DNA of 64,000 nt, taken from NCBI RefSeq assembly GCF_900091575.1, contig NZ_FMCR01000005.1, positions 62,001 through 126,000 on the forward strand, written 5' to 3'. Below are positions 17,008 to 24,709 of the stretch, piece by piece. Each line of letters starts with the position of its first letter. Positions within the stretch are counted from its first letter, which is position 1. The translations under genes and the position numbers were made by a program. The notes under the pieces are model-generated. The model was given only the letters and a program-made list of their open reading frames with translations. It was not told where the DNA came from and made no database searches. This stretch comes from Micromonospora saelicesensis (GTDB lineage: Bacteria > Actinomycetota > Actinomycetes > Mycobacteriales > Micromonosporaceae).

Positions 17008-17051
17008 CCCCTGGCCCGCCAGCCCTCAAGAAGGGGCAGGCGGACCAGGGG
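17008..17051 (-). terminator. Hairpin terminator after the aminopeptidase gene
   Basis: CCCCTGG (17008-17014) pairs with CCAGGGG (17045-17051), with inner pairing between CCGCC and GGCGG and between GCCCCTT-like segments. It begins about 50 nt past the stop at 17103 on the minus strand. Confidence 0.6.
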
Positions 17052-17102
17052 CGGGTGGGCCAGGGGCGGGGCTTGATCCGGCAGCCCCGGCAGACAGCCG
17101 GC

Positions 17103-18584
17103 TCAGCTGGGCAGGCGGGGGCCAGCTTCGCGCTGCTCGGCCAGCCAGGTCTCCACCTCGTCGGAGGTGCGGGGCAGCCCGGCCGACAGGTTGACCGCGC
17201 CGGTGGCGGTGACCAGTACGTCGTCCTCGATCCGAATGCCCATACCGCGCAGCTCGGCGGGGACCAGCTCGTCCTCCGGCTGGAAGTACAGACCGGGCTC
17301 GACGGTGAGCACGTAGCCCTCGCCCAGCGCGCCGTCGCGGTAGGTCTCCTTGCGGGCGTTGGAGCAGTCGTGCACGTCGATGCCGAGCATGTGGCCGAAG
17401 CCGTGCAGCGTCCACCGTCGGTAGACGGTCGACTTCTCGTCCATCGCCTCGTCCACGCTCACCGGCAGCAAACCCAGATCGGACAGGCCCTCGGCGAGCA
17501 CCCGCATGCAGGTCAGGTGGACGTCCTTGAACTTCACCCCGGGGCGGATGGCCTCGATGCCGGCCTGCTGCGAGGCGTACACGATGTCGTAGACCTGGCG
17601 TTGCAGGGCGGTGAACCGCCCGCTCACCGGCAGCACCCGGGTGACGTCGGCGGTGTAGAGGTTTCGGCCCTCGACACCCATGTCCATCAGCAGCAGGTCA
17701 CCCGGCCGGGTGGCGCCGTGGTTGTGCACCCAGTGCAGGATCGTGGCGTGCTCGCCGGCGCCGACGATCGAGCTGTACCCGACGTCGTTGCCGTCGTGCC
17801 GGGCCCGCAGCGCGAAGACGCCCTCCAGCAGCCGCTCGGAGACCGCCCGGTCGGCCGGGAGGATCCGGGCGACGTCCTCGAAGCCGCGTACGGTGGCGTC
17901 GATCGCGTCCTGGAGCTGGCCGATCTCCCACTCGTCCTTGACCAGCTTCATCTCCGAGATGGCGATGGCCAGCTCACGGTCCCGGGCCGGCTGGCCCTCG
18001 GTGCGAGGCCCGTCGTAGGGGCGGACGGCCGCGTCCACCTGGGCGTCGAAACCGCGCAATACCCGGGTACGCCCCGGAGCCAGGTCGGCGAGCGTCGCCT
18101 CCAGGCCGGTCAGGTCGGCGGTGGGCAGACCCAGCTCGGTCGACTTCTCGCCGAGGGTGTGCCGCCGGCCTACCCACAGCTCACCGTTGCGGCTGCGGAA
18201 GAACTCGTCGGTCTCCCGGGAGGACCGGGGCCGCATGTACAGCGTCGCGTCGTGCCCCGAGCCGTTCGGGCGCAGCACCAGCACGCTGTCGGCGTCGTGG
18301 TCGCCGGTCAGGTAGGCGAAGTCGCTGCCCGGCCGGAACGGGTAGTCGGTGTCGTTGGCCCGGACCTTCTCGGTGCCGGTGGGGATCACCAGCGTCTCGC
18401 CGGGGAAGGCCGCCGAGAGGGCCGCCCGCCGCTTGGCGTAGTTGGGCGTCTCCGGTCGGGGCGTCACGGGGAGCGCGGTGTCGCTCCAGCCCTGCCGCAT
18501 GAAGGACAGGAAAGCCTCCGGGAAGTCCGGATCGTGCGATTCCGTACCGTCCGTCGGCGTACCGTCGGTCTGTCCCTCGGTCAT
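17103..18584 (-). CDS. pepP: Xaa-Pro aminopeptidase (M24B metallopeptidase)
   Basis: Cytoplasmic enzyme removing N-terminal residues before proline. 493 residues: an N-terminal AMP_N domain (PGETLVIPTGTEKVRANDTDYPFRPGSDFAYLTG) and a C-terminal pita-bread domain. Dinuclear metal ligands are visible: two Asp in LLMDMGVEGRNLYTADVTR, His in LHGFGHMLGIDVHD, Glu in LTVEPGLYF and Glu in GIRIEDDVLVT. Extra active-site His residues appear in ILHWVHNHG. ATG 18584 is the natural start. It is divergent from asnB with a 132-nt gap. Family membership is secure. Confidence 0.93.
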   Translation of the reverse strand: MTEGQTDGTPTDGTESHDPDFPEAFLSFMRQGWSDTALPVTPRPETPNYAKRRAALSAAFPGETLVIPTGTEKVRANDTDYPFRPGSDFAYLTGDHDADSVLVLRPNGSGHDATLYMRPRSSRETDEFFRSRNGELWVGRRHTLGEKSTELGLPTADLTGLEATLADLAPGRTRVLRGFDAQVDAAVRPYDGPRTEGQPARDRELAIAISEMKLVKDEWEIGQLQDAIDATVRGFEDVARILPADRAVSERLLEGVFALRARHDGNDVGYSSIVGAGEHATILHWVHNHGATRPGDLLLMDMGVEGRNLYTADVTRVLPVSGRFTALQRQVYDIVYASQQAGIEAIRPGVKFKDVHLTCMRVLAEGLSDLGLLPVSVDEAMDEKSTVYRRWTLHGFGHMLGIDVHDCSNARKETYRDGALGEGYVLTVEPGLYFQPEDELVPAELRGMGIRIEDDVLVTATGAVNLSAGLPRTSDEVETWLAEQREAGPRLPS

Positions 18585-18716
18585 TGCGCCGCTCCCTCCG
18601 CTTCGTTGCTGGTCCCGACGGTACCGCGCGTCCGGTTGGCGGTAACGCCCCCTGGGAGTCGGGTGGATCGACGGACGGCTGCAAGGGCCGACAGCGCGCG
18701 TGGAAAGATGGCCACC

Positions 18717-20678
18717 ATGTGCGGACTTCTGGCCTTCTTCAGCGCGAACGGCAACGCCGCAGCGCATCGCGACCACATCGCCGGAGCGTTGGAATGCCTG
18801 CACCACCGCGGCCCCGACGAGACCGGGGTCGAGGTGGTCGGCGACGCCTCCGGCCGGTACGCGGACGGCGTGTTCGCCCACAAGCGGCTGGCCATCATCG
18901 ACGTCGCGTCGAGCCACGAGCCACTGCCCTACGCGAACGGCCGTTACCTGCTGACCTTCAACGGCGAGATCTACAACTACATCGAGCTGCGCGAGGAGTT
19001 GATCAGAAACTTCGGTGCCCAGTTCGCCACCGCCGGTGACGGCGAGGTGATCGTCGCGGGCTACCACTTCTGGGGTGAGCAGGTGCTCACCCGACTGCGG
19101 GGCATGTTCGCCTTCGTCATCTGGGACCGGCAGGAGCGCCGGGCGTTCGGTGCCCGCGACTACTTCGGCATCAAGCCGATGCACTACCTGGAGACCGCCG
19201 ACGGCCTCTACCTGGCCTCGGAGAAGAAGGCGCTGCTGCCGTTCGCGCACAGCAACTACCAGGGCGACGCGGGCGTCGACACGGCGAACCTGAGCCACTA
19301 CCTGACCCTGCAGTACGTCCCCGAGCCCGGCACCCTGCACAAGGGCATCAGCCGGATCGGCTCCGGGGAGTACCTGAACTGGACCCCGGGCGGCCGGATC
19401 GACGTACGCCGGTGGTACCGGCCGGTGTTCCGGCCGGCGCCGGTCGACGACGAGCAGAAGCTCTACCACGAGATCCGCGAGACGCTGCGGGAGAGCGTGC
19501 GCATGCACATGCGCTCCGACGTGCCGGTCGGCTCGTTCCTGTCCAGTGGCATCGACTCCACAGCGGTGGTGGCGCTGGCGCGGGAGTTCAACCCGAACAT
19601 CCTCACCTTCACCGTCGGCTACGACGTGCCGGGTTACTCGGAGATCGACGTCGCCCAGGATTCGGCCCGGCACCTCGACGTCACCACGATCCCCACCAAG
19701 ATCGGTCCGCAGGACATGATCGACGCGCTGCCGAAGATCGTCTGGCACCTGGACGACCCGGTGGCCGACCCGGCGCTGGTGCCGCTCTACTTCGTGGCCA
19801 AGAAGGCCGCCGAGCACGTCACTGTGGTGCTCTCCGGTGAGGGCGCGGACGAGTTCTTCGGCGGTTACACGATCTACCGGGAGCCGCTGTCGCTGGGCAC
19901 CGTCAACGGTCTGCCCGGCGGTGTGCAGAAGGGGCTGCGCGCGGTCTCCAAGGCGATCCCGCAGGGGGTCAAGGGCAAGAGCTTCCTGGAGCGTGGCACC
20001 ACCCCGATCGAGGAGCGTTACTACGGCAACGCCCGGATGTTCACCGAGGAGGAGAAGCAGCACCTGATGCGCCGCTACGACCCCTCGGTGCGCTACACGG
20101 ACGTCACCGCCCCGATCTACGCCGAGTGCACCGAGCTGGACGACGTCACCAAGATGCAGTACGTCGACCTCTACACCTGGCTGCGCGGCGACATCCTGGT
20201 CAAGGCCGACCGGATCTCGATGTCGCACTCGCTGGAGGTGCGGGTGCCGTTCCTCGACCGGGAGGTCTTCGACGTCGCGGCGAAGATTCCGGTCGACCTG
20301 AAGCTGCCGCCGCGCTCCGACGCCACCAAGTACGCGATGCGTCAGGCGTTGCAGGGTGTCGTGCCGCCGGCCATCGTCAACCGCAAGAAGCTGGGCTTCC
20401 CGACCCCCACCCGGGTCTGGCTGCGGGGCGAGATGTACGAGTGGGCCCGGCACGTGCTCAGCACCTCGGGTGCGGGTGACCTGCTCGACCTGTCGTACGC
20501 GCTGCGCCTGCTCGACGAGCACAAGCGGGAGGAGGCCGACCACTCCCGCAAGGTGTGGACGGTGCTGATCTTCTGCATCTGGCACGCGATCTTCGTGGCC
20601 AAGACCCTCGACCCGGGTATCCAGCGCAACCAGTCCGCCCTGCTCACGAAGCCGGTGGTCGGCTCCATGGTCCGCTGA
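18717..20678 (+). CDS. asnB: Asparagine synthase (glutamine-hydrolysing)
   Basis: Transfers amide nitrogen from glutamine to aspartate with ATP. 653 residues. ATG is followed directly by Cys (MCGLLAFF), the Ntn nucleophile exposed after Met removal. The glutaminase domain shows HHRGPDETG, TFNGEIYNY and DGEVI; the synthetase domain has the PP-loop FLSSGIDST near 277 and LSGEGADEFFGGY. An AAAGAT box ends 7 nt before the ATG (18704-18709) and no Shine-Dalgarno site is seen, so the mRNA is probably leaderless. It could serve primary metabolism or secondary-metabolite amidation; the isolated position favours the former. The frame continues far upstream but that part has no coding character. Confidence 0.93.
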   Translation: MCGLLAFFSANGNAAAHRDHIAGALECLHHRGPDETGVEVVGDASGRYADGVFAHKRLAIIDVASSHEPLPYANGRYLLTFNGEIYNYIELREELIRNFGAQFATAGDGEVIVAGYHFWGEQVLTRLRGMFAFVIWDRQERRAFGARDYFGIKPMHYLETADGLYLASEKKALLPFAHSNYQGDAGVDTANLSHYLTLQYVPEPGTLHKGISRIGSGEYLNWTPGGRIDVRRWYRPVFRPAPVDDEQKLYHEIRETLRESVRMHMRSDVPVGSFLSSGIDSTAVVALAREFNPNILTFTVGYDVPGYSEIDVAQDSARHLDVTTIPTKIGPQDMIDALPKIVWHLDDPVADPALVPLYFVAKKAAEHVTVVLSGEGADEFFGGYTIYREPLSLGTVNGLPGGVQKGLRAVSKAIPQGVKGKSFLERGTTPIEERYYGNARMFTEEEKQHLMRRYDPSVRYTDVTAPIYAECTELDDVTKMQYVDLYTWLRGDILVKADRISMSHSLEVRVPFLDREVFDVAAKIPVDLKLPPRSDATKYAMRQALQGVVPPAIVNRKKLGFPTPTRVWLRGEMYEWARHVLSTSGAGDLLDLSYALRLLDEHKREEADHSRKVWTVLIFCIWHAIFVAKTLDPGIQRNQSALLTKPVVGSMVR

Positions 20679-20696
20679 CCCCCTGCCCCACCCTGT

Positions 20697-20752
20697 TGAT
20701 CAAGAGGTTTGCGTCATCCGGAGCGTTTCCGGTGACGCAAACCTCTTGATCA
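20697..20752. repeat. GATC inverted repeat, family A, copy 1
   Basis: Perfect 20-bp arms TGATCAAGAGGTTTGCGTCA (20697-20716) and its reverse complement (20733-20752). The 16-nt loop pairs again as CCGGA/TCCGG, so the whole element can fold into one long hairpin. It lies between convergent asnB and the monooxygenase gene and could end both transcripts. Two more copies occur at 52389 and 61053. Confidence 0.95.
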
Positions 20753-20771
20753 TTTCAGGGGGTGGTGGTGG

Positions 20772-21884
20772 TTAGCGGCGGGCGCAGGTGACTGTGGGGA
20801 GCCCGTTGGTTCCTGTGGAACTCGCTAGGAAGCCGAACGTTGTGGTGCCTTCCGGTGCGACAGTGCCGTTGTAGGCGACGTTCGTCGCCGTCACCGTCGA
20901 GCCGGACGATGTCTGGGTGGCACCCCAGATCTGACTGATCGCCTGCCCGTTGGGCCAGGTCCAGCTCGCTGTCCAACCGGCGAACGGCGTACTGCCGTGG
21001 TTCATGATCGTGACCTCGCCCTGGAAGCCGCCCTGCCAGGTGCTGCTCACCTTGTAGGCGGCCATGCAGTCACCGCCCGGCGGCGGGGTGGTGGGCGGCG
21101 GGGTGGTCGGCGGCGGGGTGGTGGGCGGCGGGTCGGTGGGCGGCGGGGTGGTGGGCGGCGGGTCGGTCGGCGTGCCACCCGGACCCACGCCGGTGACCTG
21201 GCCGTTGCCGCCGTCGAAGGTCACGTCGGAGCAGCCGAAGAAGTTCTCCTGCGAGTCCGAGCGGACCCAGCGGGAGTAGATGATGTGCCGGCCACTCTTA
21301 CCCGACGGCAGATTGCCGCTGAAGTAGTAGTGCCCGTCGTTGCTGCCGACCGAGCCGCGCTGCGGCGGGTTGGTCACCGTCAGGAACGGCTCCTCCAGGT
21401 CACTCCAGGCCAGGGCCCGGGTCGGGCTCCAGCTGTTCTTCGTGACGTAGAAGTAGAACGTGCCCGGGTGGTGCGCCCAGTTGCTGTACTTGAAGTCCAG
21501 CCGCGCCCCGGCGGTCAGGTGGGTCAGCGGCCAGTCGGTGCGGGGCAGGTCGTAGCCGCGGAAACCGGTTGCGCCGCCGCTGCACAGTTGCCCGTCCGGA
21601 ATGAAGCCGGTGGTCCGGCCGCCAGCGTCGGAGCGCAGCACGCTGAACCAGTTGTACAGCGAGTTCGCCCCGCTCTGCGCCACGGCGGCAGAGCACGCGG
21701 GGTTGTTCGGCTTGATCTCACCGGTCTGGCTGCGGCCGTCCTGCCAGCACAGGTAGGTGCGGCTGCCCGGCGTCATCGCCGCGCCGTGCGCGGCGGCCGG
21801 CTGAGGATTGGACGCCAGGGCGACAGCGCCCAGCGCGAGGGTCATGGCCGCGGTGAGCAAGGCGGCCGTACGGGAACGGTTCAC
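20772..21884 (-). CDS. Secreted lytic polysaccharide monooxygenase AA10 with CBM2
   Basis: Copper enzyme that oxidatively cleaves cellulose or chitin outside the cell. 370 residues. Signal peptide of 32 residues ends AAA, so His33 becomes the N-terminal residue of the histidine brace (AAA/HGAAMTPGSRTYLC). The second copper His is in NWAHHPGTFYFYVTK. A (PT)n linker of TTPPPTDPPP type follows, then CBM2 (YKVSSTWQGGFQGEVTIMN..GWTASWTWPNGQ). GTG 21884 is chosen because AGGAG lies 5-6 nt upstream and it starts the signal sequence. With CBM2 and the AA10 pattern SRTYLCWQDG, cellulose is the more likely substrate, but this is inference. Confidence 0.93.
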   Translation of the reverse strand: MNRSRTAALLTAAMTLALGAVALASNPQPAAAHGAAMTPGSRTYLCWQDGRSQTGEIKPNNPACSAAVAQSGANSLYNWFSVLRSDAGGRTTGFIPDGQLCSGGATGFRGYDLPRTDWPLTHLTAGARLDFKYSNWAHHPGTFYFYVTKNSWSPTRALAWSDLEEPFLTVTNPPQRGSVGSNDGHYYFSGNLPSGKSGRHIIYSRWVRSDSQENFFGCSDVTFDGGNGQVTGVGPGGTPTDPPPTTPPPTDPPPTTPPPTTPPPTTPPPGGDCMAAYKVSSTWQGGFQGEVTIMNHGSTPFAGWTASWTWPNGQAISQIWGATQTSSGSTVTATNVAYNGTVAPEGTTTFGFLASSTGTNGLPTVTCARR

Positions 21885-22234
21885 GGGTTCTCCTGACTCG
21901 CGAGGGGCGCTGCCTGAGCCGCCCCGCCGCAATCGGGTGGGATGTGGCGTGATCGCCCCGCTGTGGTGAGCGGTCGACGATCACGGCGACGTGCCCCGGC
22001 GGAAAACAGCCAGTGGACGTGCGCCGTCGACGGTCCTGTCCTGGACCGGTGCCCTCGCGTCTAACCAACCCGGCAACCGGCGGTGCCGCAGCCCTCGCAC
22101 CCCCGGTACGCGTCATCCCACCACGCCGCAGGGCCGAGCGCAATAGGCCTTCCTCGATGCATGAGAAGACCCGCCGGCCGCCGCTGGACGCCATATCCTG
22201 CGTACGGGGAGCGGGAACGGAGAGGCGGCAGCCG
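21885..22234. other. 350-bp divergent promoter region
   Basis: Between the monooxygenase and the XdhC-like gene. No gene is supported. CGTGATCG near 21949 and CGATCACG near 21976 form an 8-bp inverted repeat with a 20-nt spacer, a weak operator candidate. TATCCT near 22193 could be the -10 box of the XdhC-like gene. Confidence 0.4.
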
Positions 22235-23410
22235 GTGCCGGACGTGTTCGACGAGGTGCACCGCCGCTGCCGCGACGGCGAGCCGATCGCGTTGGCCACA
22301 GTGGTGGCCACCTGGCACTCCGCCCCGCAGCCACCCGGTGCCGCCATGGTGGTCGCGACCGACGGCACTGTCATCGGCAGCGTCTCCGGCGGCTGCGTCG
22401 AGGCGGATCTCTACGAACGGGCCCGCCGTGTGCTCGACACCGGCCAACCCGAGCTGTGCCGCTACGGGATCAGCGACGACGACGCGTACGCCGTGGGCCT
22501 GACCTGCGGCGGCATCCTCGACGTGTTCGTGGAGCGCGTCGACGCGAGCGCCCTGCCGGCGCTGGACGCGGTCGCCGTCGCCCGGCGCAGCGGCCACCCG
22601 GCGGCGATCGTCACCTGCGTGGCCGCCGACGTCAACGACGGTCCACCCGCCGACGCCGGCAGTTCTCCCGGCACCGGGCCGACCGACCCCGCCCGGCGGC
22701 TTGGCCGGCGGCTGGTGTTGACCGGCCAGCGGTCCGTCGGCTCGCTCGGCGACGACCGTCTCGACGACGCCGTCAGCGCCGACGCCCTCGGGCTGCTCGC
22801 CGCCGGACGCAGCGGCATGCTCCGGTACGGGTACCACGGGCAGCGCCGAGGCGGCGGCATCAGCCTCTTCGTGACCGCGTACGCCACCCCGCCCCGGATG
22901 ATCGTCTTCGGGGCGATCGACTTCGCCGCCGCGGTGGCCCGAATCGGCGCCTTCCTCGGGTACCGGGTGACCGTCTGCGACGCCCGGCCGGTCTTCGCCA
23001 CCGCGCGGCGCTTTCCCGAGGCGGACGAGGTCGTGGTGCAGTGGCCGCACCGCTACCTGCGTAGCGAGTTGGCGGCCGATCGGCTCGACGAGCGGACGGT
23101 GCTGTGCGTGCTCACCCACGACCCCAGGTTCGACGTGCCGTTGCTGGAGTTGGCGCTGCGCCACCCGCTGGCGTACGTCGGCGCGATGGGCTCACGACGC
23201 ACCCACGACGAGCGACACAAGCTGCTGAGCGAGGCGGGGCTCAGCCCGGCTCAGCTCGCCCGGCTCGCCTCCCCGATCGGGTTGGACCTCGGTGGTCGTA
23301 CCCCCGAGGAGACCGCCGTGAGTGTGGCCGCGCAGATCGTCGCGGCCCGGTGGGGCGGCACCGGTCGCCCTCTCGCGGTACTCGACGGGCCGATACACCA
23401 GCCGGGGTAG
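22235..23410 (+). CDS. XdhC/CoxI family molybdoenzyme maturation protein
   Basis: XdhC-type proteins bind molybdenum cofactor, present it for sulfuration and insert it into xanthine dehydrogenase-like enzymes. 391 residues. N-terminal XdhC_CoxI domain: ALATVVATWHSAPQPPGAAM, VSGGCVEADLYE and VGLTCGGILDVFVE with the conserved Cys. C-terminal Rossmann domain: MIVFGAIDFAAAVARIGAFLGY, LTHDPRFDVPLLELAL, YVGAMGSRRTHDERH. GTG 22235 matches the family's start; an ATG at 22157 would add 26 atypical residues. No molybdenum hydroxylase subunits are in the window, so the client enzyme lies elsewhere or the protein has another role. Confidence 0.85.
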   Translation: MPDVFDEVHRRCRDGEPIALATVVATWHSAPQPPGAAMVVATDGTVIGSVSGGCVEADLYERARRVLDTGQPELCRYGISDDDAYAVGLTCGGILDVFVERVDASALPALDAVAVARRSGHPAAIVTCVAADVNDGPPADAGSSPGTGPTDPARRLGRRLVLTGQRSVGSLGDDRLDDAVSADALGLLAAGRSGMLRYGYHGQRRGGGISLFVTAYATPPRMIVFGAIDFAAAVARIGAFLGYRVTVCDARPVFATARRFPEADEVVVQWPHRYLRSELAADRLDERTVLCVLTHDPRFDVPLLELALRHPLAYVGAMGSRRTHDERHKLLSEAGLSPAQLARLASPIGLDLGGRTPEETAVSVAAQIVAARWGGTGRPLAVLDGPIHQPG

Positions 23411-23524
23411 CGCGCACGTCGGTGCGTGGCCTTCGGCGCCCATCGGGCCGTGCGCTGTGCCAGCCTGGTGCCACGGAGATCGGCTCGGCGATCGGCGGCC
23501 GGTGGCGACGACGAGAGGATCGGC

Positions 23525-24460
23525 ATGGGATACGCGGTGGTGCTCGGTGAAGCGCTCGTCGACCTGCTCGACAGCGAACTCGACGGGGAGCGGGTCTATC
23601 GGCAGGCCATCGGCGGCGGGCCACTGAACGTCGCCGTCGGGGTGGCCCGACTCGGCGGTGCGGCACAGTTCGTCGGCTCGCTCGGTGACGACGCGCTGGG
23701 CGGCCGGATCCGTGCCTTCCTCACCGCTGCCGACGTCGGGGTGGCCGGTGCGATCACGGTCCCGGCGCCGACCACGCTCGCGGTGGTCACGTACGCCGGG
23801 CCGGAGCCGGACTTCCGTTTCTACGGCGAGCCAGCCTCCTACGGACTGCTCGGCCCCGACGATCTGGACCTGGCGCTGCTGGAGGGCGCCGACGTGCTCT
23901 ACTGCGGCTCGATCGTGCTGCTCCGACCCGACACGCTGGCCGCCGCCCGCCGGGCCTGGGGGCTCGCCACCGGTCTGCGGGTCTTCGACCCGAACGTACG
24001 TCCCCGGCTGCTGAACGGGCCGGCCGCGCTGGAAGGGCTGCGCGAGGTGGTGGCCGAGTTCGCCGCCGGCGCGCACCTGGTCAAGCTGAGCGCCGCCGAT
24101 GCGGTGCTGCTCTATCCCGGCGAGCCGGTCGAGGGGGTGGCGGCGTACCTGCGTGAACTGGGGGCGGCCACTGTGGTGGTGACGCTCGGCGCGGCCGGTG
24201 CGGTGCTGGCCGCCGCCGACGCCGACCCGGTCCGGGTGCCGGCCCCCAAGGTCAACGCCATCGACGCCACCGGCGCGGGTGACTCCGTGATGGCCGCTCT
24301 GATCGCGGACCTGCTCGTCGACGGTGAGCCGGAGGGCCCGTCGGGCTGGACCGACCGGGTCGCCTTCGCGCTGCGGGTTGCCGGCCTGGTCTGCGAATCC
24401 CCGGGTGGCGCCACCGCCATGCCCACCCGCACCGCAGTAAAAAACCGCTTCAACACCTAA
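23525..24460 (+). CDS. PfkB-family carbohydrate kinase (fructokinase-like)
   Basis: ATP-dependent sugar kinase of the ribokinase/PfkB family, 311 residues. The substrate-binding GGGPLNVAVGVARLGG motif is near residue 30, and the C-terminal anion-hole motif DATGAGDSVMAAL with the catalytic Asp is near 245-255. The lid region fits fructokinase or 2-keto-3-deoxygluconate kinase equally well; I cannot choose. ATG 23525 follows GAGAGGA at good spacing. It lies 114 nt after the XdhC-like gene and is followed by a repeat-rich gap before the alpha-galactosidase gene. Confidence 0.88.
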   Translation: MGYAVVLGEALVDLLDSELDGERVYRQAIGGGPLNVAVGVARLGGAAQFVGSLGDDALGGRIRAFLTAADVGVAGAITVPAPTTLAVVTYAGPEPDFRFYGEPASYGLLGPDDLDLALLEGADVLYCGSIVLLRPDTLAAARRAWGLATGLRVFDPNVRPRLLNGPAALEGLREVVAEFAAGAHLVKLSAADAVLLYPGEPVEGVAAYLRELGAATVVVTLGAAGAVLAAADADPVRVPAPKVNAIDATGAGDSVMAALIADLLVDGEPEGPSGWTDRVAFALRVAGLVCESPGGATAMPTRTAVKNRFNT

Positions 24461-24470
24461 CCCCTCCACC

Positions 24471-24520
24471 CCGCGCCACCCCGCGCCACCCCGCGCCACC
24501 CCGCGCCACCCCGCGCCACC
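24471..24520. repeat. 10-nt tandem array, 5 exact copies
   Basis: CCGCGCCACC is repeated five times without change directly after the kinase gene stop, followed by a partial sixth unit. Non-coding. It abuts the hairpin at 24528. Confidence 0.95.
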
Positions 24521-24527
24521 CCCGCGC

Positions 24528-24598
24528 CGATCTTGCACTTTCGGTCGTCGATTGATCCGCTTTTGTGCGGCTTTGACCCCACACAAAGTGCAAGATCG
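24528..24598. repeat. GATC-type inverted repeat (hairpin family B)
   Basis: Arms CGATCTTGCACTTT (24528-24541) and AAAGTGCAAGATCG (24585-24598) are perfect 14-bp complements around a 43-nt loop that itself contains TTGATCC. It lies between the kinase and alpha-galactosidase genes, on the terminator side of the former. Confidence 0.9.
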
Positions 24599-24651
24599 CG
24601 GCAGGGGTGAGGGTGGGGGTGAGGGCGAGGCCGGGGTTGACCTCGCGGTTT

Positions 24652-24665
24652 TGTGAGCGTTAACA
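24652..24665 (+). promoter_or_regulatory. LacI-family operator candidate before the alpha-galactosidase gene
   Basis: TGTGAGCGTTAACA is an imperfect palindrome with a central CG, the usual shape of LacI/GalR-family operators in actinomycetes. It lies 44 nt before the start codon, overlapping the expected promoter. No LacI-type regulator gene is in the window. Confidence 0.5.
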
Positions 24666-24709
24666 TCGACGGTGCACGATGGAAACATGGCGTCGTCGGG
24701 GAGGCTCTG

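Noticed and set aside
16917..18716. Upstream extension of the asnB frame
   Set aside because: This part is antisense to the aminopeptidase gene; AsnB must begin Met-Cys at 18717.
18585..20585. Upstream extension of the aminopeptidase frame
   Set aside because: It lies antisense to asnB and has no family similarity; ATG 18584 gives a standard M24B length.
20697..20752. Insertion-sequence end or attachment site
   Set aside because: No transposase, integrase or direct target duplication is visible; the hairpin alone does not prove mobility.
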